64,000 bases of DNA from Pseudorhodobacter sp. PARRP1. Its GTDB lineage: Bacteria; Pseudomonadota; Alphaproteobacteria; Rhodobacterales; Rhodobacteraceae. Below the pieces are notes generated by a model, which saw nothing but the letters and a program-made list of their open reading frames with translations, was not told where the DNA came from and ran no database searches. The DNA lies in contig NKIU01000001.1 of NCBI GenBank assembly GCA_002256245.1, positions 858,232 through 922,231 of the forward strand. Direction: 5' to 3'. Both the position numbers and the translations under genes were made by a program. Shown here piece by piece: positions 13,286 through 23,362 of the stretch (position 1 is its first letter; each line of letters opens with the position of its first letter).

Positions 13286-13528
13286 CCCGCAACCAAATCA
13301 CCGCGAAGCCACGACGCCAAGTGCGGAAATCCCCACCCCAGTCCAACTGCTTGACCACGACAAGCCAAGGCTAACTCCCTACAATTTATCTAAAATTTGC
13401 TTTCATCTGTTCAAAAATATCCCACGGGGGTCTGGGGGTGTGAAACCCCCAGTCAACGCCCGCCAAAAGCACCACCTTGACCGCACCCGCCCCACCTGCT
13501 TCAACCCAATCAAACAAAGCAGGCCGCC

Positions 13529-13867
13529 ATGCCCAAATCCCCCACCCCGATTGAAACCTACCTCTCCCCCCTCACCAAACTCGCCCTCAAACACCCCGAG
13601 GTCGAGGCCGAGGTGATTTGGGCCGATGGGGCAGACTGGGAGCCGCAGTCGGGCACAGATGCTCTGCTCGAGGCCGAGGAAATCCCGTTCTACGCCGAAG
13701 GCCTGCTCCTCGAAGGCTTCCACATGCACTATCAGATCTTGGCCGAGCCTGACGATCCAAAATCCCCCGCGCATGTCAGGCTGTTTTTCTGGCAGGCCGC
13801 TACCCCCGCTTTGCCACAGCCCGAACCGGAACTGACCCTGATCGCAAGTGCCACATGGCCGACCTGA
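13529..13867 (+). CDS. Hypothetical acidic protein
   Basis: 112-aa ORF; stop overlaps the start of the HPP gene, suggesting translational coupling. Confidence 0.55.
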   Translation: MPKSPTPIETYLSPLTKLALKHPEVEAEVIWADGADWEPQSGTDALLEAEEIPFYAEGLLLEGFHMHYQILAEPDDPKSPAHVRLFFWQAATPALPQPEPELTLIASATWPT

Positions 13868-14955
13868 GCCCGACGATAAAGCGCATCCTGCATGGCTTTG
13901 GCCCCTCGATGCCCGCGCCCAGCCCCGCCGAGGCGCTGCGCGCTGCGATTGGTGCCGCACTCTGCCTTGTGCTGACCGCCTTCGTGCTGTGGCTGCTGCA
14001 TCCAGACGGCAACGCGATGATCCATCCCGCGCTGATCGCGCCGTTCGGGGCTTCGGCCTTTCTGATCAGTGCGGTGCCCAACAGCCCGATGGCGCAACCT
14101 TGGGCCGTTGTTGTCGGCAACACCATCTCGGGTCTTGCGTCCATTCTGGTGCTGCACACGGGCCTTGCTGTTTTGCCTACCGCCGCCCTTGCGGTGCTGC
14201 TGGCGATGGTGGCCATGGCGTCGCTGCGCGCGATGCATCCGCCCGGCGGCGCCGTGGCGCTTGCCACTGCCCTTTCAGCGCAGGCCAACCATTTGCCCGG
14301 CCTGCAGTATTTGTTCTTGCCGGTGGCCAGCGGCAGCATTGCCCTTGTCGTCCTCGGGATCGCGTGGAACACCGCCACCGGTCGGCGCTATCCGTTCCGC
14401 ATAGCCCCCGATCCCACGCCACACGGCACCAAAGACCCGGCCCCTGACCGCCGGTTCATCCCTTCGGATCAAGTGCTCGCCGCCACGCTGACCCGCCTGC
14501 GCTTGGGCAGCAATCTTGGCGTTGAAGACCTCGCCCGCCTGATCGAAGCGGCCGAGACCGAGGCCAACGCCAGCCATCTTGGCCCGACCACCGCCGCGCA
14601 GATGATGTCGCGTGACCTTGTTCAGGTTGCCCCCGACACACCCCTGCCCGACCTTGCCGCAAGCTTTCGCGCCCACCGTTTCAAGACCCTGCCGGTGCGC
14701 AACCCTGACGGCAGCTTTGGCGGCCTTGTGTCGCAATCCGCCCTCGTCGGCGTGGCCGATCCCACCCTGACCGCCGCCCTGCTGACCGATCCCGACCCGC
14801 AGACCGCCACCGCGCAAACACCCTTGGCCGCGCTGATAGCCATGCTCGCAGATGGCAACCAACAGGCTATCCCGGTGCTGGACGGCCCCCGCCTCGTCGG
14901 GCTGATCACACGGTCCGACATGATCGCCCTGCTGTCTGGCCACATGCCGGACTGA
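13855..14955 (+). CDS. HPP family membrane protein with CBS domains
   Basis: HPDGNAMIHPALIAPFGASAFLISAVPNSPMAQPWAVVVGN, AMHPPGGAVAL; C-terminal CBS pair (AAQMMSRDLVQVAPDTPL..., LVGLITRSDMIALL). Confidence 0.9.
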   Translation: MADLSPTIKRILHGFGPSMPAPSPAEALRAAIGAALCLVLTAFVLWLLHPDGNAMIHPALIAPFGASAFLISAVPNSPMAQPWAVVVGNTISGLASILVLHTGLAVLPTAALAVLLAMVAMASLRAMHPPGGAVALATALSAQANHLPGLQYLFLPVASGSIALVVLGIAWNTATGRRYPFRIAPDPTPHGTKDPAPDRRFIPSDQVLAATLTRLRLGSNLGVEDLARLIEAAETEANASHLGPTTAAQMMSRDLVQVAPDTPLPDLAASFRAHRFKTLPVRNPDGSFGGLVSQSALVGVADPTLTAALLTDPDPQTATAQTPLAALIAMLADGNQQAIPVLDGPRLVGLITRSDMIALLSGHMPD

Positions 14956-14973
14956 ACCTTAAGGATATCCCAG

Positions 14974-15405
14974 ATGACCTCAGTCTATGACACCCTGCAC
15001 CACGCCTGCGCCGCACTTGGCACCCGCCTGTTCACCATCACTGTGCAAGACCTGAAGCTGGATGTGGCCCGCCGCGCCTATACCTCGCATCCGGTTGAAT
15101 ACCCGGTCTCTGGCACCAAACCGCTGACCCGCGACGGCTGGTATGACTACTGCATCACCGGTCAGCAAACCTTCGTCGCCAACACCACGCCCGAATTCGC
15201 GAAATACTTTTTCGATCATGCGCTGATCACCTCGCTGGGCTTAGGGTCGTGCATCAACATTCCGCTGGTGGAAGGCGGCGCGGTGCTGGGCACCGTCAAC
15301 CTTCTGGCCGAAGAACACCACTTCACCGCCGAAAAACTGGCGGCATATCAGGCACTTGTCGCGCAACACCACGCCGCACTCGCCACCGAAATGGCCAAGG
15401 GCTAG
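14974..15405 (+). CDS. GAF domain-containing protein
   Basis: 143-aa GAF-like ORF (LGLGSCINIPLVEGGAVLGTVNLLAEEHHFT). Confidence 0.75.
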   Translation: MTSVYDTLHHACAALGTRLFTITVQDLKLDVARRAYTSHPVEYPVSGTKPLTRDGWYDYCITGQQTFVANTTPEFAKYFFDHALITSLGLGSCINIPLVEGGAVLGTVNLLAEEHHFTAEKLAAYQALVAQHHAALATEMAKG

Positions 15406-15547
15406 GCTTGCGCTGTGGCGGCGCGGGCTATTGTTTGATCAAAAATCTACCGCCGCCCCGCGATTTTGTGTTGCGAAACACCGCCGCCCCGCTACCCTGA
15501 TGGCATGACCGGGAACCCGGCTTGCGCTCAATCACAGGGAGCTTTCG

Positions 15548-16714
15548 ATGACCAAAACCCACAAAGCGGCCACCGCTGCCGCGCTTCTGGCCAGCCTCGC
15601 CACGGCCATCACCCCCGCCTTTGCCGAGATGACCGAAGTTGGTCCCGGCGAAGGCCAAGTCAACATCGTCGCCTGGCCCGGCTATATCGAACGGGGTGAG
15701 ACGGACAAGGCCTACGACTGGGTCACCAAGTTTGAGGCCGACTCGGGCTGCAAGGTCAACGTCAAGACCGCCAACACCTCGGATGAGATGGTGGCCCTGA
15801 TGAACGAAGGCGGATTCGATCTGGTGACAGCTTCGGGCGACGCCTCGCTTCGCCTGATCGCGGGCAAACGCGTGCAGGCGATCAACCCCGCGCTGATCCC
15901 AAGCTGGTCGAAAATCGACCCCCGCCTGCAAGACGCCAAATGGTTTACCGTCGATGGCGTCCATTACGGCACCCCCTATCTGTGGGGGCCGAACGTGTTG
16001 ATGTATAACACCGATGTGTTCAAGGAGGCGCCCAAGTCGTGGAACGTGGTGTTCGAGAAAATGGACCTGCCCGATGGCAAATCCAACGAAGGCCGCGTGC
16101 AGGCCTATGACGGCCCGATCCATATCGCCGATGCCGCGCAATATCTGATGTTCCACAAGCCGGAACTGAAAATCACCTCGCCGTATGAGCTGAACGAAGA
16201 TCAATACAAAGCCGCCCTTGATCTGCTGCGCACCCAGCGCACCTTGGTCAGCCGCTACTGGCACGACGCCTATATCCAGATGGATGACTTCAAGAACGAA
16301 GGCGTTGTGGCCTCTGGCTCGTGGCCGTTCCAGGTCGGCCTGCTGCAATCGGAAAAACTCCCCATCGCCTCCACCATCCCGGAAGAAGGTGCCACTGGCT
16401 GGGCCGACACCACCATGCTGGCAGCCGATGCCGCCAACCCGAATTGCGCCTATAAATGGATGGAGCATACGCTGAACTCCAACCTACAATCCGACCTGTC
16501 GGTCTGGTTCGGTGGCAACCCGGTGGTGCCTGCGGCTTGCACCGACAAATCGGGGATGCAAACGGCAGAAGGCTGCACCGCCAACGGTCTGGATGATTTC
16601 GACAAGATCAAATTCTGGACCACACCCGTCGCCAACTGCGCCCAAGGTGAAGGCGCTTGCGTGCCCTATTATCGCTGGGTGTCCGACTACATCGGCGTCA
16701 TCGGCGGCCGCTAA
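15548..16714 (+). CDS. Polyamine-type ABC transporter substrate-binding protein
   Basis: Signal peptide; VNIVAWPGYIERGETDKAYDWVTKFEADSGCKVNVKTANTSDEMVALM; first gene of an SBP-ATPase-permease-permease set. Confidence 0.9.
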   Translation: MTKTHKAATAAALLASLATAITPAFAEMTEVGPGEGQVNIVAWPGYIERGETDKAYDWVTKFEADSGCKVNVKTANTSDEMVALMNEGGFDLVTASGDASLRLIAGKRVQAINPALIPSWSKIDPRLQDAKWFTVDGVHYGTPYLWGPNVLMYNTDVFKEAPKSWNVVFEKMDLPDGKSNEGRVQAYDGPIHIADAAQYLMFHKPELKITSPYELNEDQYKAALDLLRTQRTLVSRYWHDAYIQMDDFKNEGVVASGSWPFQVGLLQSEKLPIASTIPEEGATGWADTTMLAADAANPNCAYKWMEHTLNSNLQSDLSVWFGGNPVVPAACTDKSGMQTAEGCTANGLDDFDKIKFWTTPVANCAQGEGACVPYYRWVSDYIGVIGGR

Positions 16715-16807
16715 ACCAGCGGTGCCTGAAATCACACACCCTACATTCCGGCAGGGGCCAACGCCCCTGCCAACCCCTCCCGCCTTGGCGGATAAAGGCC
16801 CCCTTAC

Positions 16808-17806
16808 ATGCCCGCAGCCGTAGAATTCCGCAGCGTTTCCCGCCACTTCGGCCCCGCCTCTGCCCCGGTGAAAGCCGTCGATGGCGTCGATCTGACCATC
16901 GCCGAGGGCGCGTTCTTTGCCATGCTTGGCCCATCCGGCTCTGGCAAAACCACCTGCCTGCGGCTGATCTCAGGCTTTGAATCCCCCACAGCGGGCGAGA
17001 TTTGCATCTTCGGTGAAAACGTCTCGAACACCCCGCCGCACCTGCGCAACGTCAACACCGTGTTCCAAGACTACGCGCTGTTCCCGCACATGAACGTCCG
17101 CGATAACGTCGCCTACGGCCTGATGGTCAAGGGCATGGGCCGCGCCCAGCGCTATGCGAAGGCCGAGGAAATGCTGGCCCTCGTCCACCTCGACGCCTAC
17201 GGCAGCCGCAAACCCGGCCAGCTTTCGGGAGGCCAACGCCAACGCGTCGCCCTCGCCCGCGCTTTGGTCAACGAACCCAAAGTCCTGCTGCTGGATGAAC
17301 CCCTCGGTGCCCTCGACCTCAAACTCCGCGAGGCCATGCAGGACGAGTTGAAATCCCTGCAACAACGCCTTGGCATCACCTTCGTCTTCGTCACCCACGA
17401 CCAGCACGAAGCCCTCTCGATGGCCGACAGCCTCGCCGTATTCAACGACGGCAAAATCGCCCAGATCGGCACCCCGGCGCAGGTTTACGCCCAACCCAAA
17501 ACCCGCTTCGTCGCCGATTTCGTAGGCTCCTCCAACGTCCTGCCCCCCGCCCTGACCCAAAGCCTCGGCGGCCCCGCTAAATGGTCCTCCTTGCGCCCCG
17601 AATCCCTGCACCTCGACCCCGCAGGCCCGCTGCAAGGCACCGTCACCTCGCTGCGCTATCTCGGCTCCGGCCACCGCGTAGCGATCACCACCCAAGGCCA
17701 AGACATCGCCGCCATCCTGCCCAGCGGCACCCAACTGCCAGAACCCGGCAGCGAAGCCCGGCTCAGCTTCGCCCCCGGCGCCTTGCACATCATGGACGAA
17801 GCCTGA
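16808..17806 (+). CDS. ABC transporter ATP-binding protein (spermidine/putrescine type)
   Basis: Walker A GPSGSGKTT, signature LSGGQRQRVALARAL, Walker B VLLLDEPLGALD, C-terminal TOBE-like region. Confidence 0.95.
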   Translation: MPAAVEFRSVSRHFGPASAPVKAVDGVDLTIAEGAFFAMLGPSGSGKTTCLRLISGFESPTAGEICIFGENVSNTPPHLRNVNTVFQDYALFPHMNVRDNVAYGLMVKGMGRAQRYAKAEEMLALVHLDAYGSRKPGQLSGGQRQRVALARALVNEPKVLLLDEPLGALDLKLREAMQDELKSLQQRLGITFVFVTHDQHEALSMADSLAVFNDGKIAQIGTPAQVYAQPKTRFVADFVGSSNVLPPALTQSLGGPAKWSSLRPESLHLDPAGPLQGTVTSLRYLGSGHRVAITTQGQDIAAILPSGTQLPEPGSEARLSFAPGALHIMDEA

Positions 17807-17927
17807 TGCGCCGCAATTTCATCTGTTTTCTAAATATCCCCGCCGGAGGCTCCGACCCCGACCAAGCCGCCTACCATCGTCGGTTATCGGAAGGGAATCT
17901 CACGCACCGCGCCCCAAGGCCCGCGCC

Positions 17928-18860
17928 ATGACTGCCATCCTCCCCGCCAAATCCGCAGCCGACCGCCTGACCACCCTGTTTTGGCGCAAACCCAAACTGC
18001 TGCTCGCGCTGCTGATCACCCCCCCGTTGCTCTGGCTTGGCGTGATCTACCTGGGCTCTCTCGCCGCCCTTCTGCTGCAATCTTTCTACTCGATCGACGA
18101 ATTCTCCGGCATGGTTGTCCGTGAATTCACCCTGAAAACCTACGGAGAACTCCTCCGCCCGCAAAACTACGACATCATCCTGCGCACCCTGCTGATGTCC
18201 GCCGCCGTCACCATCGGCTCGGTGATCCTCGCCTTCCCCATCGCCTACTATGCCGCCCGATACGCCCGTGGACGCTGGAAAGCCGTGTTCTACCTTGGCA
18301 TCATGCTGCCCTTGTGGTCGTCCTACCTTGTGAAAGTTTACGCCTGGAAACTGATCCTCGCGAAAGAGGGCATCCTGACCTGGGCCGCCACCCAAACCCA
18401 CACTAACTTCCTGCTCGACGCCGCCCTTGCGCTGCCCGGCATCGGTGGCAATTCCCTTTCCACCAGCTACATCGGGATGTTTCTGGTGTTCACCTATGTC
18501 TGGCTGCCCTACATGATCCTGCCGATGCAGGCCGCGCTAGAGCGTGTGCCGACCTCGATGTTGGAGGCCTCGCAAGACCTCGGCGCCACCCGTGCCCAAA
18601 CCTTCCGCACCGTGATCGTCCCCCTCGCGCTGCCGGGCATCATCGCAGGCTCCATCTTCACCTTCTCGCTGACCATGGGCGATTACATCATCCCGCAGAT
18701 CGTCGGCAATTCGGCCAATTTCATCGGCATGGCGGTGTATCAACTGCAAGGCACCGCCGGAAATACGCCCCTCGCCGCCGCCTTCGCCGTCATCCCCATC
18801 GTCATCATGCTGATCTACCTCAGCCTCGCCAAACGCGCCGGAGCTTTCGATGCCCTCTGA
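17928..18860 (+). CDS. ABC transporter permease (polyamine type)
   Basis: EAA-like loop ASQDLGATRAQTFRTVIVPLALPGIIAG and multiple TM segments. Confidence 0.92.
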   Translation: MTAILPAKSAADRLTTLFWRKPKLLLALLITPPLLWLGVIYLGSLAALLLQSFYSIDEFSGMVVREFTLKTYGELLRPQNYDIILRTLLMSAAVTIGSVILAFPIAYYAARYARGRWKAVFYLGIMLPLWSSYLVKVYAWKLILAKEGILTWAATQTHTNFLLDAALALPGIGGNSLSTSYIGMFLVFTYVWLPYMILPMQAALERVPTSMLEASQDLGATRAQTFRTVIVPLALPGIIAGSIFTFSLTMGDYIIPQIVGNSANFIGMAVYQLQGTAGNTPLAAAFAVIPIVIMLIYLSLAKRAGAFDAL

Positions 18861-19656
18861 CAGCAGCCCCCTGTCGCTGAAAATCACCGCCATCGGCGGC
18901 CTGTTGTTCCTGCACCTGCCGATCCTCTTGATCTTCCTTTACGCCTTCACCACCGAGGAGCGCACCTACGCCTTCCCGCCCCCCGGACTGACCCTGAAAT
19001 GGTTCGCCGCCGCATGGGAACGCCCGGATATCTGGCAAGCCCTCACCCTCTCGCTGCAAGTCGCCGTCGCCGCCACCCTGCTGGCCATGATCCTCGGCAC
19101 CCTGATTTCCGCCGCCATGGCACAAGCCCGCTTCTTTGGGCGCGAGCAAATCTCGCTGCTGATCATCCTGCCCATCGCCCTACCCGGCGTGATCACCGGC
19201 ATGTCGCTGCGCTCTGCCTTCGGCTTGATGGACATCCCGTTTTCCACCCTGACCATCATCCTCGGCCATGCCACCTTCTGCATCGTCATCGTCTATAACA
19301 ACGCCGTCGCCCGTTTCCGCCGCTTGTCGGGCGGTATCCTAGAGGCCTCAGCCGACCTCGGCGCCAACGCGTTCCAAACCTTCCGCCACATCCTGCTGCC
19401 CAACCTCGGCACCGCCCTCCTCGCCGGAGGCATGCTGGCCTTCGCGCTGTCGTTCGACGAAGTCATCGTCACCACCTTCACCGCAGGCCAGCAAGCCACC
19501 CTGCCGATCTGGATGCTGGAGGAACTGATCCGCCCGCGCCAACGCCCGGTCACCAACGTCGTCGCCATGGTGGTGTTTGCCGCCACCTTCCTGCCGATCC
19601 TGCTCGCCTACTACCTGACCCGCAACGGCTCAGAGACCGCAGGCGCAGGCAAATAA
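18850..19656 (+). CDS. ABC transporter permease (polyamine type)
   Basis: EAA-like loop ASADLGANAFQTFRHILLPNLGTALLAGG; overlaps the previous permease. Confidence 0.92.
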   Translation: MPSDSSPLSLKITAIGGLLFLHLPILLIFLYAFTTEERTYAFPPPGLTLKWFAAAWERPDIWQALTLSLQVAVAATLLAMILGTLISAAMAQARFFGREQISLLIILPIALPGVITGMSLRSAFGLMDIPFSTLTIILGHATFCIVIVYNNAVARFRRLSGGILEASADLGANAFQTFRHILLPNLGTALLAGGMLAFALSFDEVIVTTFTAGQQATLPIWMLEELIRPRQRPVTNVVAMVVFAATFLPILLAYYLTRNGSETAGAGK

Positions 19657-19703
19657 CCCCGCCGCAATTCGGTCGAAAAGCAGGAATATAAGGCCCAAAT
19701 GCG

Positions 19704-19766
19704 CCCGCCGACCTCTGCGGCGGGTCATAGCGCTGATACGGCAGCGAAAGCCCGCAGTATCAGCGC
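19704..19766. repeat. Two adjacent hairpins in a convergent intergenic region
   Basis: CCCGCCG-N7-CGGCGGG (19704-19724) and GCGCTGATAC-N17-GTATCAGCGC (19730-19766). Confidence 0.6.
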
Positions 19767-19785
19767 GCCCCTACCCCCAACACCA

Positions 19786-19813
19786 CGCCGCCCCGGACGT
19801 GATCCGGGGCCTC
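19786..19813. repeat. Single arm of the palindromic REP-like repeat (one substitution)
   Basis: cgccgccccggacgtgatccggggcctc versus consensus cgccgccccggacttgatccggggcctc. Confidence 0.75.
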
Positions 19814-19835
19814 ATGGAGGTCAGCGCGGCGGCGT

Positions 19836-20258
19836 TCAAAACCCCAGCACCATATCGCGATGCGCGATCCCGGCGTCGTCATAAACCGGGCCATAGGCCT
19901 CAAACCCCAAACCCTGATAAAACCCAAGCGCATGCACCTGCGCGCCAAGCTTGGCCTTGGCCACACCTTCGATCGCCCGCAACCGCAGCACTGCCGCGCG
20001 GATCAAAGCCGCACCAATCCCCGCGCCCCGCGCTTCTGCCAACACACAAACCCGCCCAATCTTACCCACATCGCCCTGCACCAGCAGCCGCGCCGAGCCC
20101 ACCGCTTCGCCATCGCGCAGGGCCAGCAAATGCAGCGCAACCTCATCCAGATCATCGACCTCATCGGCTTCAGACACGCCCTGTTCTTCGATGAACACCA
20201 CCCGCCGCAACTGCCGACACAAAGCGATGTCGCGCGTTTCTTCAACCACCAAAGTCAC
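19836..20258 (-). CDS. GNAT family N-acetyltransferase
   Basis: [39 protein letters not shown]..., [24 protein letters not shown]. Confidence 0.9.
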   Translation of the reverse strand: MTLVVEETRDIALCRQLRRVVFIEEQGVSEADEVDDLDEVALHLLALRDGEAVGSARLLVQGDVGKIGRVCVLAEARGAGIGAALIRAAVLRLRAIEGVAKAKLGAQVHALGFYQGLGFEAYGPVYDDAGIAHRDMVLGF

Positions 20259-21409
20259 GCGAAATAGTCCCGCAGCACGCGCGCATAAATCGCCTTCAGC
20301 GCATGGATCTGCGCCACCTCCACCCGCTCATCGACCTGATGCATGGTGCGGCCAACCAGCCCGAACTCCACCACCGGGCAGTGATCCTTGACAAACCGCG
20401 CGTCCGAAGTCCCGCCCGAGGTCGAATATTCCGGCACCCGCCCGGTTTCCGCCTGCACCGCACGCGCCACCAAAGCCGAAAACTCGCCCGGTGGCGTCAG
20501 GAAACTTTCGCCCGACACCGTCACCCGCATCGAAATCTCCACACCCGTCGCGGCCTGCACCGCGTCGGCATGGCCCCGCAACCATGCCGTCAAAGATGCA
20601 CCCGAATGCGCATCGTTGAACCGGATGTTCACCGTAGCTGTCCCTTTCGCCGGGATCACATTCGTCGCCTTGTTGCCGCAGTCGATGGTTGTAATCGCCA
20701 GCGTCGAGGCATCGAAATGATCGGTGCCCGCGTCCAAAGGTGCCGCCTCCAGCCGCGCCATCAGCGCCACCAACGCGCTCATCGGGTTCTTCGCGCGGTG
20801 TGGATAGGCGGAATGACCCTGCACCCCCGTCGCCGCAAAGTAGCACGTCATCGACCCGCGCCGCCCGATCTTCATCATCTCGCCCATCTCATTCGGGCAA
20901 GTGGGCTCGCCCACCAGACAATGCGTCATCCGCTCGCCATTCTGCGCCATCCAATCGAGCAAGGCCACCGTGCCGTCCAGCGCGTCGGCCTCCTCATCGC
21001 CGGTAATCGCCAAAATCACCGCACCATCCGGCGGGGTTTCCCGCACAAAATCCACCGCCGCCGCCGCAAACGCCGCGACGCCCGATTTCATGTCGGTCGC
21101 TCCACGCCCATACATCCAGCCATCGACCACCGCCGCGCCGAACGGGTCTTGCGTCCAAGCCGCCAGATCCCCCACCGGCACCACATCGGTATGGCCATTG
21201 AACCCGAACGACTTATTCGCCCCCACCACGCCCCAGCGCGCATAGAGGTTGCTGATGCCACCGCGATCCACCCGCGTGCACGCAAATCCCGCATCCGCCA
21301 GCACGCCCTCCAACAACACCAACGCCCCCCCCTCATCCGGTGTTACCGAGGCACAGCGGATCAGATCGGCGGTCAACGCCACCGGATCAACAGGAGAATG
21401 CGCAGCCAT
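20255..21409 (-). CDS. dapE: Succinyl-diaminopimelate desuccinylase
   Basis: [79 protein letters not shown]; start at [16 protein letters not shown]. Confidence 0.93.
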   Translation of the reverse strand: MAAHSPVDPVALTADLIRCASVTPDEGGALVLLEGVLADAGFACTRVDRGGISNLYARWGVVGANKSFGFNGHTDVVPVGDLAAWTQDPFGAAVVDGWMYGRGATDMKSGVAAFAAAAVDFVRETPPDGAVILAITGDEEADALDGTVALLDWMAQNGERMTHCLVGEPTCPNEMGEMMKIGRRGSMTCYFAATGVQGHSAYPHRAKNPMSALVALMARLEAAPLDAGTDHFDASTLAITTIDCGNKATNVIPAKGTATVNIRFNDAHSGASLTAWLRGHADAVQAATGVEISMRVTVSGESFLTPPGEFSALVARAVQAETGRVPEYSTSGGTSDARFVKDHCPVVEFGLVGRTMHQVDERVEVAQIHALKAIYARVLRDYFA

Positions 21410-21714
21410 GGTGATGCCCCTTTTCGCAGATAAAACATGCGCCTTCGGGATATCGCCTTGCCCAGACCAATGCAACGCCGCCAAATCTGTGTCCCGCACG
21501 CCACCATCCGCGCGGCCCATGCGCTCAACCACAAAATGCGGTGGCGGCTGGCCCGCAACCTGCCTTAGCGTGGTGTCAATACCATGCGCCAGGGCCAACG
21601 TGCCCAACTAAACCGCGCAATGGCAACCGAGGCTTAGATGACAGCGGGCAACCAACGCACCACGGCCCACTCGCGCCCTCCCGCACGCCTTGCGGGCAAC
21701 TGGGGCGTGCCCGC

Positions 21715-22719
21715 ATGACAGACGGTTTCCACCAAGGCTGGGTCGCTCTGTCTGATCGCGGTCTGCTGACGCCCGCATCACCCGACGCCTTGCTGCACCA
21801 AGGCCTGTTCGTGATGGAACTGGCGCTGCCGCTGCAAAACGCGGGCCTGCTGCTGGATCACCAATCCAACACCGGCTGGCCCCGCACTTTCGCGATTTTT
21901 CACGATCCCGACACCGGCATCGTCATCCTGCACCGCCAAGGCAAAGACGTCGCCCGCCATGTTCTGCCCGCCCCCTTGCCCCAAGGCAAAGGCACAGCGC
22001 GGCTGTCGTTCCACTTTGACGCCCCTGCGCGGCATTGGCGGCTGACGTTTGAACTTTTGGGCAGCGACCCTCTTGTCAGCCTGTCGGCCAGCGGCCAGAA
22101 CCCGCTTCCCCTGCCCCTGCATGATCTGCAAGCCCTGTGCACCCGCCCGCGCCCCGCTGGCCCGGTGCTGTGGTTTGGCATCACCGAAGGCGCCGCCCCG
22201 CCCGGTGCCGCACCGTGGATCGGCCTGCGGACCCCGGTGGAAACCAGCCTTGGCCCGGTTCTGGCAGGTCATCTCAAACCCGGCGACATGCTGCTGACCG
22301 AAGACCACGGCCCGCTGCCCCTGCGTGCGGCCCACCGCCTTGCCCTGCCCGCGCGCGGCAGCTTTGCCCCGGTGCTTTTGCGCGCGCCGTTCTATGCCCA
22401 AACCCAGGATCTTCTGGTTTCAGCCGATCAACTGCTGGCGATTTCCGGCCCCGAGGTCGAGTATCTGTTCGGCACCGACGCCGTCCTTATGCCTGCAGGG
22501 GCTTTGGTGGATGGCCGCACAGCCCTGTCCGACCAGCGCCGCGCCATTGCGGGATCGGTGGCGCTTGATCTCGGCAGACCGGCATTGATCGAGGCAAACG
22601 GCAGCCTTCTGGCCATCGGCCACGACCCCGCCTGCGACCTGCCGCTGCGTTGCCTGCAAACCTACGAAGTGCTGACCCTAATGATGCTGCTCGGCCGCAG
22701 TCCGCGCCGCGCCGCCTGA
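21715..22719 (+). CDS. Hint (Hedgehog/intein-type) domain protein
   Basis: C-terminal ETSLGPVLAGHLKPGDMLLTEDHGPLPLRAAHRLALPARGSFAPVLLRAPFYAQTQDLLVSADQLLAI resembles a Hint_2 domain; N-terminal beta-rich domain unassigned. Confidence 0.65.
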   Translation: MTDGFHQGWVALSDRGLLTPASPDALLHQGLFVMELALPLQNAGLLLDHQSNTGWPRTFAIFHDPDTGIVILHRQGKDVARHVLPAPLPQGKGTARLSFHFDAPARHWRLTFELLGSDPLVSLSASGQNPLPLPLHDLQALCTRPRPAGPVLWFGITEGAAPPGAAPWIGLRTPVETSLGPVLAGHLKPGDMLLTEDHGPLPLRAAHRLALPARGSFAPVLLRAPFYAQTQDLLVSADQLLAISGPEVEYLFGTDAVLMPAGALVDGRTALSDQRRAIAGSVALDLGRPALIEANGSLLAIGHDPACDLPLRCLQTYEVLTLMMLLGRSPRRAA

Positions 22720-23037
22720 AGCTGCACCACGCCGCTAAAGTTTCAGCGCAACCCGCCGCGGCCGATAGAACAGCACCAACCCTTTGGCAGAGCGCACTTC
22801 AACCTGATCCGTGCAGGCCCTCATGCTTACCGACGCGCCATGCGGTTGTTCCCGGCGCTGTTCGGGCGATGACCGCAACGCATGTGTCAAACGAATACGA
22901 TACGGCATGGCGACCTGCCTGAAAAAAGGGACGAATTTTATGCAACACCCAGAATGCGACGACAATATGGCGCGCGCCTTGTTGCTGGCGCAAAGTGAAC
23001 CATCGCCGCAGCGCGCCCTCTGCCGCAGCGCGATTGC

Positions 23038-23358
23038 CTAGTCAAAAAACGGCGTCATCTGCGCCACGACAACCGAGTTTTCCGCCAAAGCCCGCGCCAT
23101 CAGTTCGCGCTCCTCGGCGTCAATCTCATCGCCCGCAGCCAGACGTTCCTCCAGCGTGCCGTAGCCCGACACATCCAACGGCGCCAGATCGGCCTGCTTC
23201 AAAATCGCCACGGTTTCGCGCACCGCCTCGGCCTCATCCACGCCACTGGCATAGATCAGCAACGCCGCCCCGGTCGCCTTGTCCGGCAGACCATCCCCCG
23301 GCTTGCGCCCGACTTCGACCGTTAGCGTATAAACCTGCTGCTTGCTGCCCTCTGACAT
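23038..23358 (-). CDS. Conserved hypothetical protein
   Basis: MSEGSKQQVYTLTVEVGRKPGDGLPDKATGAALLIYASGVDEAEAVRETVAILKQADLAPLDVSGYGTLEERLAAGDEI; adjacent to dapD in the same orientation. Confidence 0.7.
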   Translation of the reverse strand: MSEGSKQQVYTLTVEVGRKPGDGLPDKATGAALLIYASGVDEAEAVRETVAILKQADLAPLDVSGYGTLEERLAAGDEIDAEERELMARALAENSVVVAQMTPFFD

Positions 23359-23362
23359 CCGA

